From assembly GCF_037126465.1 (NCBI RefSeq), contig NC_088203.1, positions 53,295,581-53,359,580 on the forward strand: a stretch of DNA of 64,000 nt. The letters run 5' to 3'. Shown piece after piece: positions 13,501 through 25,900 of the stretch. Position numbers and translations under genes: made by a program. The notes under the pieces are model-generated. The model saw only the letters and a program-made list of their open reading frames with translations. It did not search any database and was not told where the DNA came from. This DNA is from Ornithodoros turicata (Eukaryota > Arthropoda > Arachnida > Ixodida > Argasidae). Position 1 is the first letter of the stretch. Each line of letters starts with the position of its first letter.

Positions 13501-14388
13501 CAACACCTCTACACAAGTACTACAGCAAGAATTTGAACACCTGAGGGACAGTTTTGGGAGTCACACAGAAATTTACACGGACGGATCAAAGTCTAGTGCA
13601 GGTGTGACCTGTGCCATGACTTCTGGCACGTGTGTGAGGTCACATCGTCTAAACAATATAGCATCTATCTTTACCGCAGAGATTTATGCTATCATCCTTG
13701 CACTTACGCGCATACTTCAAGGCTGCATCAAGTCTGCAGTTATATATACATATTCTTTAAGTTCCGTAAATGCTATTTGCAGCATACGCAAACCAAAGAA
13801 TTTTCTGATTCAGCGTGCACAGTCCTTAGTCAGTATGGCACAAAACAGGGGATATTCGGTTATTTTGTGCTGGGTGCCTAGCCACACAGGCATACAAGGC
13901 AATGAGGTTGTCGACCGCGCTGCTGCTGCGGCAGCTTCAAACGACGTCAGTCCTTTCGAGATGCCCGTGCAAGATCAGCACTTAGGAAATCACTGTACAC
14001 AAAATGGCAGAGTTTCTGGAACACTCAGACACAAAACAAGCTACACTTGATTAAACAACACATCCAAAGTTATGGAGACCACCAGGAAAATCGTCTCTTG
14101 AGTGTTCTGCGAACGAGGTTGCGGATAGGCCACACCTTCCTCACGCACAAATTTTTACTATGTGGAGAAGAGCCGCCAGTGTGTGAGTACTGTGGTGAAC
14201 TCCTCTCTGTCATGCACATTCTTATCACCTGCCCAAAACACGAAACCCATCGTCAGCGTCATTTCACAGAGTGTTATACATATTTCTTGCCTCTTCATCC
14301 AGCGCTATTGCTGGGCGCTGAGGCTATCATCCCTTTTAGTAGAATCTTTATTTTTTTAAGATACATTGGAATCGTAAGTCTTGTGTAG
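10538..14388 (+). pseudogene. LINE ORF2: endonuclease, reverse transcriptase, RNase H
   Basis: Domains in order: APE-type endonuclease (QWNCRG at about 10620, LQET, LGDFNAHN near 10990); reverse transcriptase (APGPDRISY near 11960, YRPIAL, FFDFEKAYDTAW near 12345, GVPQGS near 12510); RNase H (IYTDGSK near 13570, TAEIYAI, WVPSHTGIQGNE near 13870); then a CCHC-like tail (CEYCG...HILITC). Breaks: a frameshift near 11110-11190; a tail-only LINE insertion at 12541-12628; the catalytic YxDD motif reads YVVD (about 12680); further stops near 13081 and 13272; an RNase H DS reads YS. It is inactive. Confidence 0.85.
12541..12628 (+). mobile_element. LINE tail-only insertion inside LINE ORF2 (18-bp duplication)
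   Basis: TCACATTATTCCTTATCA occurs at 12541-12558 and 12611-12628. The uninterrupted sequence in copy 2 (around 62850) has it once. Only about 52 bases lie between the two copies, including TTTGCGCCAAAAAAAACCC and an (ATC)n tail, so just the 3' end of a related LINE was copied. Copy 2 gives the empty site, which makes this a secure call. Confidence 0.9.
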
Positions 14389-14540
14389 TGTTAGTCTTGT
14401 ATTTTAGATGTTACTTCTCCCCTTTTTAAGTATTGCACCTACTTTTTACTAGTCTAATTTTAAACACAGTGTTGGCGCATTATGACCTGTGTTGTCAATG
14501 CGCCATTAAAACTCCAATCATCATCATCATCATCACTTCC

Positions 14541-15262
14541 ACTACTTTATCTGCATCTCCGAAAGCTTCCGCACTTTTTACTCATTCACGCAGGTTGGCC
14601 TTAATATCGAACGCACGTTCCGCAGAGCTGCTAACACTTCTGCCTGTCCCGTCGCGGAACCTTAGCCTAAACGATTCGGCAGAGAGACGAAAACGCTTCA
14701 GCAAACTCTGCTTTACCTTGTCATAGTCTTTTCAATCGTCTGCCGAAAGACGGGCCACACTGTCCGCGGCTTCGCACGGGGTCACCGTCATTAGCCTAGC
14801 CGGCCAACTTTCTTTAGCGTACCCTTCCCTTTCGCACGCACGCTCGAAATTGACAAAAAACAGCCCAATATCCTGGCCAGTCTTAAAGGGCTGCAGCAGC
14901 CTCGACATATCTAAGTTCTCTGCTCTAGAAACCGGTTGACGGTTTTCTGACAGATTCGGCACCTGCTTACGGAGCTTGAGTTCCAGCTTCATTTGCTCTA
15001 GCTCGAACGCTTGAGACACTCTCATCTGTTCTAACTTTACATTCTCTAATTCGAGAGCCTGAGATTCCTGCTTTTGGTTTCCCACTTGTTCCTGTTTTGT
15101 TATTTTTAGGGCTGTGCGGGTTTCATTAGTGTCATCCTCCTCAATCTCAGCCTCAAGAATTGCCTGAATAACTTGCGCCTTCTTTGCCGTGCTGCCTACG
15201 GGTATCCCAAACTCCTTGCACACATGCAGCAAATCTGCTCTAAGGACGCGTGACAAATCCAT
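14541..15262 (-). pseudogene. Gypsy-type LTR retrotransposon gag, N-terminal part
   Basis: Reads from an ATG at 15262 as MDLSRVLRADLLHVCKEFGIP, then a charged E/K/Q-rich coiled-coil stretch, then a capsid-like block (FFVNFERACEREGY, WPARLMTVTPCEAADSVARLS). This is the pattern of the SAP-like plus capsid gag of arthropod Gypsy elements. In-frame stops occur at 14732-14734 and again near 14600. The gene is cut at about 14540, where the LINE begins, and the rest of gag and pol is not on the other side of the LINE. Confidence 0.75.
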
Positions 15263-15462
15263 GATGCAGTTCCCTCGCGTTTCGCTACTGTCCTCACATA
15301 CCTCTGATGTATAACATAAATACCCAGTTAATACTATCAGAGGGACCCCTGGATGGAATTGATAACCCACAAATCTACTCCTGGCCAAATGACAACAATG
15401 CGAAACCGCTTACCAGCTGCATCCCTAAGTCGTGGATCCCATTCCGCAGCTGTTCACCAGTT

Positions 15463-15971
15463 GTTGCGAACCGCCAGAGTTGGTATCGAGGCCAATCCCA
15501 ACACCTTGGCAAGAACGTAGGCAGACACCAGAAGCACAACGAAACAAAGTGTATTCTCGGGAAAGTACAAAAAGGGAATCTGTTTTAGCGGGTCAGTCTC
15601 CGCTTAAGTAGCCGATGCTCCGTGGGAAAGAGGACACCGCCGGATGCGGTTCCCGGAATCTTCCCGTCGTGGTTCCTCACAAGATGGGCTGCTGCTTGGT
15701 CGGTAAAAAATGGCCGACGGAACGCAGGCGGACGAGTGGACGAAGGACAAGATGGCTGGGCAAATGTTTTCGCATAGCCGGACATAACATCGTTCGGCGT
15801 GTATTGCTCGACGTGCAAAGCAGCGTGCGCTGTCGTTCGTCGTACGCTGGCGCGTCGTCTCACGAGGACCTGCTCGCACTCTAGGCTTTCTCCAGTATCC
15901 GACGTCCGAGGCGAGGTGAGTAGCCTTGTCGTTCCCCTGCTTTGCTTGCAGAAGTAGCCGTGGCCACAACA
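15463..15971 (-). mobile_element. Putative 5' LTR of the Gypsy-type element
   Basis: The boundaries TGTTG...CAACA enclose 509 bases upstream (minus strand) of the gag leader. Just inside, at about 15440-15461 and read on the minus strand, is TGGTGAACAGCTGCGGA. It starts with TGG as expected of a tRNA primer-binding site. Only one LTR is present in the window, so the boundaries rest on the TG...CA ends and the adjacent primer site. Confidence 0.5.
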
Positions 15972-18115
15972 CGTTGCGGAGGAGCAATCTCCAAAATAAA
16001 AAAGAACGAAAATAAAGGTGACTTAGCTTTCATTCCGAGCCTCCGAAGAAAGTAGCGTCTGCGCTCCTTTTTTCCTTGTGTTTTCTACCACCTTAGTTAG
16101 CGCTATCGGCGTCCCCCCATGAAACGGCGCTCAGGGCAAGTGTCCCCACCTGCCCCACCCTAGATACGCCTCTTGTCCATAGACAGGATATTTATATCCT
16201 CTATAGACGTTCAGTGGTGTTTATACTACCAACATATCCATTTGTTGAGGAATCACACGTAGTGATTGGTCAGCATGCACACGGAAAGCGTGAGAAGCAC
16301 ATACATACAACAGAAAACAATATCTAAAAGTTCATGGTCTTAAGCGCTGTTGAGTACTCTGCTGAATATTGAGTACTGTGTATTGAGTTCTTCGTTTTTG
16401 CCAGCATTGTTGCGGGGCCGTTCTTCACCAACTGTATGTCGTGCGAAAACTTCTTGCTGACGTACCCTGGAACACATATGTACGTATTGTGGGAATTCCA
16501 TACCACTCGGGGGTTCGGTGACCTTTGCCAACGGAACAAGAGACGCAAGGACAGACACATAGTGGTAGGATAACGATCCAGACGTCTAGTCCGTTCCAAT
16601 CGACCGTTTCCTTCCGACTGTCACTGCGGCGGCTTCCAGCCCAAAGACCAACTGACCTCGCGCAGGCCGCGTGCACCTTTTTTCGTCTTCCACCTCGCCT
16701 TTCTCCATTCAACCCACAAGCTTCCCCGTCTTCGCAAAATGGTGGTTTGGACAACAGAAGGCATTGAAATCATAAGGAGAGCCTGGAAGAAAAGCTCGGA
16801 GAGAGAGAGTGATGGGGAAGAGCAAAGAAGTTGTACGAGGACAAGACCCTTTCCCAATGTCCAAGTCATGGAGCCGCCATGGTCGCTATTCTGGATTCGG
16901 TCGGATTTCCCACAGCCTTTTCACGTGTGAAGACCAGGTGCGTTCGCCGGAACGGTATCCAATCCAGTGCAAGTCGCTTCCGCTTCCGCTGGGCTCCGTG
17001 TGCCATGCCGTGTGCGCAGTGTTTGTTGTGTGTGCATCACCTGTGTGCTTGTATTCCCTGGGAAATAAGTATCGTACGGCTTAAACCTTGTGCTGCGACA
17101 TGAAAGAACGGCACACGGAACTAGCAGGAGCCACCGTTCGTAAGACGCTAGGCCTACCGTATCTGTCATGGCGGCTCACATGTTGAGATGCCCCCCCCCC
17201 CCGGTTCGCTGGCTTGGTTTCTAGTTATTATGAGACCTCTATGATAGAACGTTGTCCGGATGTCTTTAATGACATGGTTGAAAATGGGTGAAGGAGGACT
17301 TGACACGTTGAGGAGGTCCGGTCGCAATCTTCTGAGAGTACCTATTGCAGCCTGAACTGACTGGGCCCTGAGGGTGTGGGTGTCTTGTGCTGCCTGTTTT
17401 GGCTTACGTAATTTGCTTGCGAGATGAGTTGTCTAATGGAGCTGGGGAACATGACAAATAGAGCAGAGCTGCCGTGTTTCTTCATGGGTAACGGCTTGTG
17501 GATGATCCGCGGGGTGTTTCATCTCCAGAATGAAGATCTCCAGCATTAAAGGAGCATGGAAGTGACCCCCAAAATATTTTTTGTTTTTCGCTGCGACGTC
17601 TTCTGCAACGAATAAAATGAGCTCCTGCGGAAGAACGATGCGTGTACCTGTTCTCGTGTCCTGTGATATGAGCTTATCGGTAGTGGCGGGAAGGCTCCAG
17701 TTGTATGCGTTCCATGTGTATGCACTCCAGCAGAGGTCCATTTTTGCCTCCTAGCTGCCTCACTGTAACATTCATGGGGTTGGTTTCAAAATTCGTGCTG
17801 CATCCCATGTAGCATGGGCGTTACCGTAATTTGAATCCTGTAACCCAGTGCCCAGCAGTTTTGCACCGGCAATAATTAAGTACATAAAATTAATTGGCCA
17901 ACCTTTCCACATTGCTGTGAAGGGAGACTTCACAACGATTAAAATAAAGATGTTGCAAATCGAGCTTGGTGCATAATAGCCTTCGAATACCCGCCACAAT
18001 ATTTTGTTTTCTCCTTTCACAATTTCTTATGGTCAAATATCATACAAGTCAAACCGAAACTGGACTGCAGAGAGTAGGAAGAAGGAATTTGCCCCTCGAA
18101 ATGCAAGAGTATTTT
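15972..18115. other. No recognisable gene; poly-C tract
   Basis: Short open frames on both strands (for example 16425-16754 minus and 17433-17741 minus) have no motif I recognise. A run of C is at about 17190-17203. I see no repeat boundary or RNA gene. Confidence 0.4.
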
Positions 18116-19344
18116 CCAGGCAGCACACAATATTGGTCCAATATTGGCACTATCACGGTTTCATTGGGCCTAAAGAGGCCCAATCAAGCCTATGAAGAGC
18201 CAAGAAATGGCGCTTTATCGTCTCCATTGGTGTTATCTTGGCTCAACCGGAAGTATGCAAAATTGAATATCATGTTAGAAAAGGACGAGAATACCATTGT
18301 TAATGCAGTTTGAGGCCATGTCGCCCACATAATTACGTTCTGGGGTTATCAGTGAACGATGGCGCTTCATTGGCGTTACATTGGTTTGCCATGAAACCAA
18401 AGTGCCAATGTAGCCAGTTTTCAACCAATGTACCTTCATTGGCACTTCATTGGTAATCCCCGTGGAGCATGGCTGTACTTCAATATTCCCAAAATGCGTT
18501 ATGTGAGGGAAAAACCACAATAGAATTTGTAAAATATAACTTGTGGTCCCGCAAAATATTCTGGCAAGAAATATTTCTTATTTGTACGGTCGATACGCTG
18601 CTAATTTTGAAATTATTAGAGTAACACACTTCAAGCCACACTTAAAAGAAATTATCGGTTTTATGGGCGGCGAAGCAGATAATGACAGTGGAAGCGGCAG
18701 CTTAAATAGAAATCACAATTCTTGATAGGGATGAATACTGCCTGTTGTACGTTAGGTGCCTCGAATTAATTACAGATTGCTTGTAAGTTGCTAAGACGTA
18801 CGCCTCTCACCGTTGCAGGGGAAGTACGCTTTGTTTTACACCAGGTGCGGGTTGTGCGTAGAATTTGCTAGCTTTGCCAATGATTCTAGCTGTTACAGCG
18901 ATGTTCCCAATGAAGGCATCTGAGGGATGCTCGCATATGTTTTCTATGATGGGTTGTTCTACGGGACTACCCGGATCCCAGACTAAGCGGGAGCTTACTA
19001 TCTCGCCACCGCCTGCCGCCGATGGCAAAGTTGAAGTATCTACACAAAAAATATTCCAAAAGAAATAAAAGAAACAAATAATGATTTGTAATACAATGCG
19101 TTCCTGTTGTCGTGCTACATGTTGAAACCAATTAAGACTAGACTGGTTTGGCAGTTACCATAGCTACCATTCATATTTTTCATTGGCTCACCACGGGCTT
19201 GCAACATTGGACCAATACTGGCAGTTTCATTGGCGCGATATTGGACCGAGTTGCACGGCCAATATTGGACCAATGTAACTTATATTGGCTGCCAATGTAA
19301 GTTACATTGGTCCAATATTGGACCAATGATGGTGTGCTGCCTGG
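18116..19344. mobile_element. Non-autonomous DNA transposon with CCAGGCAGCACAC termini
   Basis: The left end CCAGGCAGCACAC (18116-18128) matches the reverse complement of 19332-19344. Just inside both ends is ATTGGTCCAATATTGG, and CCAAT/ATTGG words recur through 18130-18480 and 19190-19330, so the ends can fold extensively. No transposase frame lies inside. I could not see a convincing target duplication, so the superfamily is left open. Confidence 0.55.
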
Positions 19345-19463
19345 GTTGTAGATCCACTTGAATGCAAGTAGTTGAGTGCTTGGGGGCCTGGATGCGCATG
19401 CATGAAAATGTGCAATTGAACTGCACTTATGCAGCAGCTCAAATATCCTAAGTAGGCCGTCCT

Positions 19464-19784
19464 TTATATCAACATCATGGCCGCACTTACTTCTCGGCAT
19501 TTTATCGATATCACATCCCTTATCACCCTTCTCTCTTGCTGAGTGAGGAACCAGTTGTGCCACACATAAATGTCATCAAATTTTTAGAGATAACTAAGCT
19601 TAAAAGTAGCCTGTAAAAACTTGGATCGTTTAACAGTTTTTAGATCATCTATTTTATAACGTGCTAAACAGTATTTTTATGAATCCATCCATACCCATCC
19701 ATTCACCTTGAGCTCACATTCGTCATTCATTTGGCGCTTTTTGGCCTTAGTTGCCCTTGCGCCACTAAACTTTAAACTATATAC
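19464..19784 (+). mobile_element. 5'-truncated LINE, 3' end, inside the Mutator-like gene
   Basis: The frame near 19500-19610 gives YRYHIPYHPSLLL and a C-terminal block like the one at 4530-4645. A 3' UTR follows, with the tail TTGCGCCACTAAACTTTAAAC. Flanking words at about 19447-19463 and 19785-19802 (both containing AGTAGGCC) look like a decayed target duplication of about 17 bases. Confidence 0.6.
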
Positions 19785-19785
19785 A

Positions 19786-21100
19786 TCCGCAGTAGGCCCG
19801 TGAAGGCATCATTGAACTGTAATATAGCATCAGCTAGGCCAAACTCCATAGTTTCACGCCCGACAAAAATTTTTTTTGGTACTCGTTGCCACAACACACC
19901 ATTGAAGCACTCATTGCTGTTCTGAGTCTTGCCATGAAGACACTTTGAGAGCAGCTCATCCCGGCAGAACTCCGTGTATGTCGGCTTCACCTTGTTCACA
20001 ATATCTTGGGGCAGTTCAGCATTCTCCTTGAATTGGCCTGGTCCTTCCTCAGCAGCATTCTTGTGGAAGCGGCACCAACTGTCTCGTCCTCTGGGGCATT
20101 ACCCATGCATTAGCTTCTCCTTCGACGAACATCAGTGAAAAAATGATGCTACTACTGCACTTTTCATGGCAGTCAAATTGTTTGGGTTGCTTCGTATAGC
20201 AATGCCGTAGCAGTTCTGAAGCCTGTCGATGAAGGAGTCTTTTAGCTTCCCTTTTCCTCCTAGTCCAGACATTGTTTTCTTCAATTTACGAAGTCTCGTT
20301 CCAACCCTCTTCTGAACGTGGCCAATGCACTCCAACTTCTTCCCAGTTTCCCCTTCGTAAATGTCCTTTCGTTTAGGAAACTCTTTGAATCCCCATCGCC
20401 GTATGTATTCACTCTACAGCATCAGTCCTCGATTCTGAACCGCTCAAATTTTCTGTACACACCAGCGGGTTCCATGTTTGGTGCAGAACCATTATAGTTG
20501 GATGAGCGCACACGATCTTTCAGCACTAGGTACTCCACTGAGTTTTCTGCATGTTTTTCCGTCTTTTGGCACACCTGGCAGAATGATGACATGGCCTCAA
20601 CATCAAGCACCTTTGAAATGACACTAACACAACCATTCAGTGAAATGTAGCCTCTCTTCTGCAAAGTTCCGTCAACCGAGACGCCACATTTTGCTACACA
20701 ATCCTCGTCAATCTCCTCCATAGATTTCACAGCTTCAGAAGCTGTCATCATCTTTTTCCTCAGCGGTAGTTGCATATTCATAGTTGCGCAACAGCGCCTT
20801 GCACCGCTTTTACCCTTAACGATCTGTCTCATTGCATTGACAAATTGCGTGATGTCAGCAGCCTTTTCACTTTTTGTAGATGTCATAAAAATGGTTTCCT
20901 CGGCACAGTGTTTACATGTGAGACACATTTTCGAGGACAGTCCTTCCACATTGGCTTCGGTAAGTTCAAGACCAATTCCACTGCAACTCGCACGTGCCAA
21001 CGCTTGCAATAAATTCTCCAAAAGCGTGACATCAAGCAAGCGGAAACCAGAAAGTACTGAGCCTGATAGAACTTTGCCTGGATCTGATATTCCTCAAAGT
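19786..21100 (-). pseudogene. Mutator-like transposase relic
   Basis: Reading leftwards from about 21100: GFRLLDVTLLENLLQ; a zinc-binding CxxC pair (MCLTCKHC); CGVSVDGTLQKRGYISLNG (first catalytic Asp); GDGDSKS near 20390 (second Asp); ECIGHVQKRVGTRLRKL; GGKGKLKDSFIDRLQNCYG; and NSNECFNGVLW...FVGRETM near 19860-19920. These words and their order match the animal Mutator-like transposase family. Breaks include an in-frame stop near 20415 and frame changes near 20335 and 20050. The C-terminus is interrupted by the LINE at 19464-19784. It cannot make an active enzyme. Confidence 0.75.
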
Positions 21101-21130
21101 TTCCATGAGCTTGCTGTTGTATTACAGTGG

Positions 21131-21407
21131 GGTGTGAGCAGTGCCGGATTTACAGTGGTGGGGGCCCCGGGGCACTGTGCTGTGGGGGCTCCCTCGTGTA
21201 TTCTATGTCTATCCAATGTGTTATTCAGGGTCGATATGCGTGGACGGAGGACAGATTTTTACCAAGTTTCCGTTTCAGGGATGCGTTTCAGGCATGCAAA
21301 ACAGATTTCCCTTGGACAAGACCTTTTCTGGTGGGAGCCCCTTTGTGGTGGGGGCCCCGGGGCAAGTGCCCCGTCTGCCCTGCCCTAAATCCGGCACTGG
21401 GTGTGAG
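21131..21407. mobile_element. hAT-type MITE with 8-bp target duplication
   Basis: The element 21139-21399 (261 bp) has 14-bp perfect TIRs, CAGTGCCGGATTTA and its complement. It is flanked by GGTGTGAG at 21131-21138 and 21400-21407. An 8-base duplication with CAGTG ends is the hAT signature. The interior is GC-rich (GGGGGCCCCGGGG twice) with no coding capacity. Confidence 0.85.
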
Positions 21408-22896
21408 GCATCATCATGCTCGGGTGTACCCTGTTACCCACTCTTAATAATACAACTTTTTAAATACACGCTAAGAAATCCACCCTTCAAATTCCAATCC
21501 TTTGAAATCCAATCTGTCAAAATAAATCACAATGGGTCTATGCAGTCCAGTGTTAAGCATGGTTTTACGTGAGAATATCAGACTCCAGAATAACGAGTCT
21601 TTATGCAATTCTGTGTCGTATTCAGCATGTATCTCTCAATTATTCATTAATTTAATTAAGTTACAGGCGTAAATAACTACGCGTATGAATACTAGGAAAA
21701 CAATGCTTCAGCGGTTCGGCCGTTCGGCTACCATTGGGGACGAGGGTATTTGAGAAAATGGAGTAACGACGGACGGAGCCGTATGGTGTTGCGGAATGTG
21801 CTGCATAAAAAGGATAATCATTGCAAGCTCTAATAAAGCATATGTTTCTTTTGCCGATTTCGTCAGGTATTTTTCAGACGTGTAACGACTTGGTGTACTA
21901 ACACACGCGTGCAACTCATGAAGGAATTCATGGGTGAAGTGACATTGATGCAGTCGTAGCTGTTTTGGACAGGAAATTGGGTAGCGAAAAATGTCCAGGA
22001 TGACCAACATATAAAATGTACCGTAAAACTGCTGTGTCGACCATTTGTCACGACGGTAATCACGTAAACGTCATGTAAACGTCTCTTGCGTTCCTCGGCC
22101 TCAGCCTACGAAGAACCGCTAATGTTATGTTTGATAAGAGCCGCGAAAAGTGGTTCAGCAAGGTAAAACTGTGCCGGGAACACCGTCACATGAGGAAGGT
22201 GTTTAATTAAATCACAGTGAAAGATAGCAAAGGACTGTTACTGGTCATGTAGACAGCAGATCTCGTTCACCAACACATCAGTGGGTTGTATAAATAGTCT
22301 TCCTGTCAATGGACAACTGACATTTTCCTCCCGTCTATACTGAGCAATGTTGACCCAGAGCTTGGTTTCTGGATGCCACAAAACACTTCTCGCCAAGATG
22401 GGGCACTGTGACTCATGGACTGTGACTCAATGGGGCATTTACAGCTCAGTGTCATTACCACCTGAGGCAAGTTGACTCTCTCAGATACTGTCACTGCAGT
22501 GCTGTAGAAGACCCAGAGTATATTCTGTGTCATTGGCCAGCTTTGGCCAGACTACCAAGCTTTCCAAACTGCCATTTTCAGATCTCTCAATAATCTGAAC
22601 TCCTGCCTCTCTCTCTAAAATTGCTTGGCCTATGGCTAAATCGAGCCCACGAATGCCTGCTCTCAAAGCTCTTTTGGCAATTTTGGACTCCATGGGACAT
22701 TATTTCCTTCCTCACACCACAAGCAGCTATGGGGTAAAGTATCGCCCCAGGCAATGAAACTCCCTGTCCATCTCAAAATGAAGTTGATGAACAACATCTG
22801 CAACTTGTGCGAGGTGGCTTAAACCACTCTTATAACTACAGGTTATATAAACAAAAACACAGAAACCGACACTGAAGATTTTTGTTTAAGTTTAAT
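21408..22896. other. No recognisable gene
   Basis: A/T-rich sequence. Minus-strand open frames at 21708-22063 and 22306-22693 show no domain I know. Nothing else is supported. Confidence 0.4.
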
Positions 22897-22902
22897 TTGT
22901 AG

Positions 22903-22973
22903 AAGCTTTCGCGCGGAAGTCTACGCTTCCTCAGGTCCTACCTGAGGAAGCGAGGACCTCCACGCGAAAGCTT
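22903..22973. repeat. Strong two-part hairpin at the PolB end of the outer Polinton
   Basis: AAGCTTTCGCG (22903-22913) pairs with CGCGAAAGCTT (22963-22973). CGCTTCCTCAGGT (22924-22936) pairs perfectly with ACCTGAGGAAGCG (22940-22952) around a 3-base loop. Each arm read towards the outside contains CTGAGGA...GAAAGC. Homology to the PolB copy at 1.1-3.4 kb stops within a few bases of this hairpin, so it marks a junction. Confidence 0.7.
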
Positions 22974-22981
22974 GCAGCTTC

Positions 22982-25900
22982 CGTACGGGTAGGAGTCCAC
23001 GTCATTATAGAGTTACCGTTTGTCGTCGTACGCCATCAGACTTCTTTTCACATTTTTGATGGTGTACATGCGATACGCTGGCGTGCTTGAATAGGGTATC
23101 GCGGTACGTATCATGGAGGAGGTGTTTGTGCACAATGTTCTTTTTGACTCCTTTAGCTCTTGCAATTTGTTTTCCCCCGGCTAATTTGATGGAATACATT
23201 TTGGCTTTCAGGCATATTACTTCCTCAGTGGGTATGCCACCCGTTTCACTTTTGAACGCGCCAAGCCTACCGCGATTCCTCTCGCTGCACAGTGGATAAT
23301 CACGATCGAAGAAAGACAAGTCTAAATGGTCGTCGGCGATCGCACGTAACTGATCTTCGTAGTCCTTGCAGAATAGGCCGAGGATCAGAGAATCCGTGTC
23401 AAAGTAGCAGGTAATCACCGGACAAGTGAGCTTACTCAGCAGGGTTTCATAGTAGAACGAGTACATGGTTAACTTACTCAGTTCTAAAATCGTGAAGCCA
23501 ATCTGCAGGGGGAAATTGCATCGCACTTTTCTTTTGCACATTTCGTACATGACGCAATCAGGGGACAAAATTTCCATTCGTACACATTCCGCCTGACTCC
23601 CGAGGCGACTCGCCGTCTCCTCATGGAAGGCTACTCGAATGTCCCGCATATTAAATTTATTCAGTAGCGTACGCCCGAAGACAGCATTATTTGAGATTTT
23701 ATAGAAATTTTTCTCGAACGTCGTGCTCGATGCGACGCATCTGGCAACATTGTCCTCGATGTAGCGACGCAGGAATGGTGCCTGACGAAATTTTAGAATT
23801 CGGTGAATTTTCGTCACCCGCATGCCCAGTCTACACTAGAGCGCGAGCACCGCGTAATGAACGACGTACTCGACCTTGTCCTGGCACGTGAGCAGCAGCT
23901 TTTTGCTGTTCGCCGGCTGATACATTAACTCTTCGAGGAGCCCCCGCTGAAATGGTGAGAGCCATTCCTTCGGGACGACTGCCTTCTCGGGAGCAAGGGG
24001 GAAGTACCGCGTCAGTGCGTGGATAGATTTTGGATACTCCAAGTCGCATACATACATGTATCCCACGTCCGAATCCGTGGGGTGACGCATAAAATCCACG
24101 GAGCTAAAATCCTCGACCCATTCGAAATCGCCGACGGGGAGGTGCTTTATCATAGTGAATCCGTAAAGATTGTTGCAATCTATGTACGATATCTACACCT
24201 CCTCTTTATGGGGATCGTAGCCACTGCACAGCGGGTTGTTAGCCCGTAAATGACGTCTGCTCGCCTGACAGAGCCCACCTCTAACACCCGATTCGATGGT
24301 CCGGTACATGTCCTCGTCAATGATCAGCTCCAATTTTGCCCGTGTGTAATTTAGAGCGCATTGCCACAAATAGGATGCCAGAGAAACGCAATGAAGCAAT
24401 TCCAAACCGCGCGTGTCGTAGCACAGGCGTCGGAAGTGCTGCATTACGTCAGCATGTAACAGGGCATCCGTTTTCAGGTACAATGCATTATAATCCCCCA
24501 GATTCGAGCATCCAAAACGTTCAAATACGTGCTGCGCGTACTGATAGTCTTCGTCGCTTATATCCTCCCCCGTCAGACCGTTTCGGAAGGTGGATTTTGC
24601 CGGCAGAGCCAATTCATCGTAGACCGCGAACGAGCTAACGTGGCTGTACGGGAATACACCTTTACGAAGCAAAATTTCGTCGTCGTCTTCAAATACCTGC
24701 TTCAGGCATTGGAACGCCTCTGCGCCCCCCATGGATTTGACGGTTTCCACGAGCTCTCCCAGCGATGAATTTAGGTACTGCATGGTATCTCTGAATAGGA
24801 AGGTGCCAATTTCGAACGATCGGATTTTTTCCATGGAACTGGCCACGATGAAGGGAGCTCGCTTCCACCCGAGAAGGTGAAATTCCCGCAGCAACCCGGC
24901 TAAATCGTAGGCCAGATTGTGCACCATGATGGGCAGTTTTTCCCTCGTCGTGCACGCCACGTTACAGGGGTTGCACAGCGTCGCGATGTAATTTGTCTCG
25001 CCAGCAGTACAACGCTTGGAATGGTCCTGGTGCCGGACACGGGGTAGATCTTGCGCGAACTCCCGCCCGCAGTACGCGCAGTGGGTGGCAGCTCTGTGCC
25101 GCGCTCGTTGCTCATCATTCAGCACCATTTCCGCGGGGCAGGCGTTCAGGGCGATCATCTCGTCCCGCATTTCCATCAAAGCTCTGACGCACTGCCTCGC
25201 GGAATCTTCACCGTGGTGCGTCCTGATGCGCATCACCTTCGAGTCGTGAGTGCGCACAAGCACAGCGCAGAAGCTCGAGGTGACGTGAAGCTGCATGCCA
25301 ACACCACTGGGCGCGAGAACGCCCTCCGTGTCCAACGCGACGACGTAGTTGTACTGCTGCTTGTACTGTATTTTAGTAAATTCTACAAAGTTTTTGCCCG
25401 GTTCGCAAAATTCCAATATGATTTCGTTTACGTCCGCGCACAGGCGACGATGTTTCGCCATGCTCTCTTCCTTCACGAAAGAGCGCGTGCAACGTTCGCA
25501 TACGAAATGGTTACTTCTGGTCGTCAACAAGCGTTCGAGGGACTTGATTCCAAAAAAATGTTCATGTACAGCCAATAAGTGAATTTTCTTTTCATACTCG
25601 AGTTTTGAGGATCGCGACACGTGCACTCCCTGATCGACGTACTCGTATACGTACGCGGATATCTTGTTTTTGTCTTCGAATTCGTTCAGATCTGAGTAGG
25701 AAACGGGGAAGCGGCTAGGCCACCAGTACTCCGCTGCGTAGTTCTCACATTTTTTCCATGAATTCCTTTCCTGCGGGTGCAGGAGGGCAAGCGTATTGTA
25801 TTTAAAGCACTCACCCTCCTTACGTGCCGGCAAATGAATATTCGTTAGCACGTTCCTGCATTTAGCCAAATGATCGGGAAGCACCCCATTGGCATCCGAA

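Larger units (their letters stand above)
9058..14540 (+). mobile_element. I-clade LINE retrotransposon, near full length (copy 1)
   Basis: Non-LTR retrotransposon with a 5' UTR (9058-9328), ORF1, ORF2 and a 3' UTR ending in TTGTCAATGCGCCATTAAAACTCCAATC(ATC)n. The 5' UTR is shared with the second copy at 59393, which defines the 5' end. RNase H downstream of reverse transcriptase and a CCHC ORF1 place it in the I group. Both ORFs are broken, so this copy is dead. It abuts Gypsy gag at its 3' side, and no clear target duplication is visible. A 53-base LINE tail has inserted into its reverse transcriptase (12541-12628). Confidence 0.85.
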
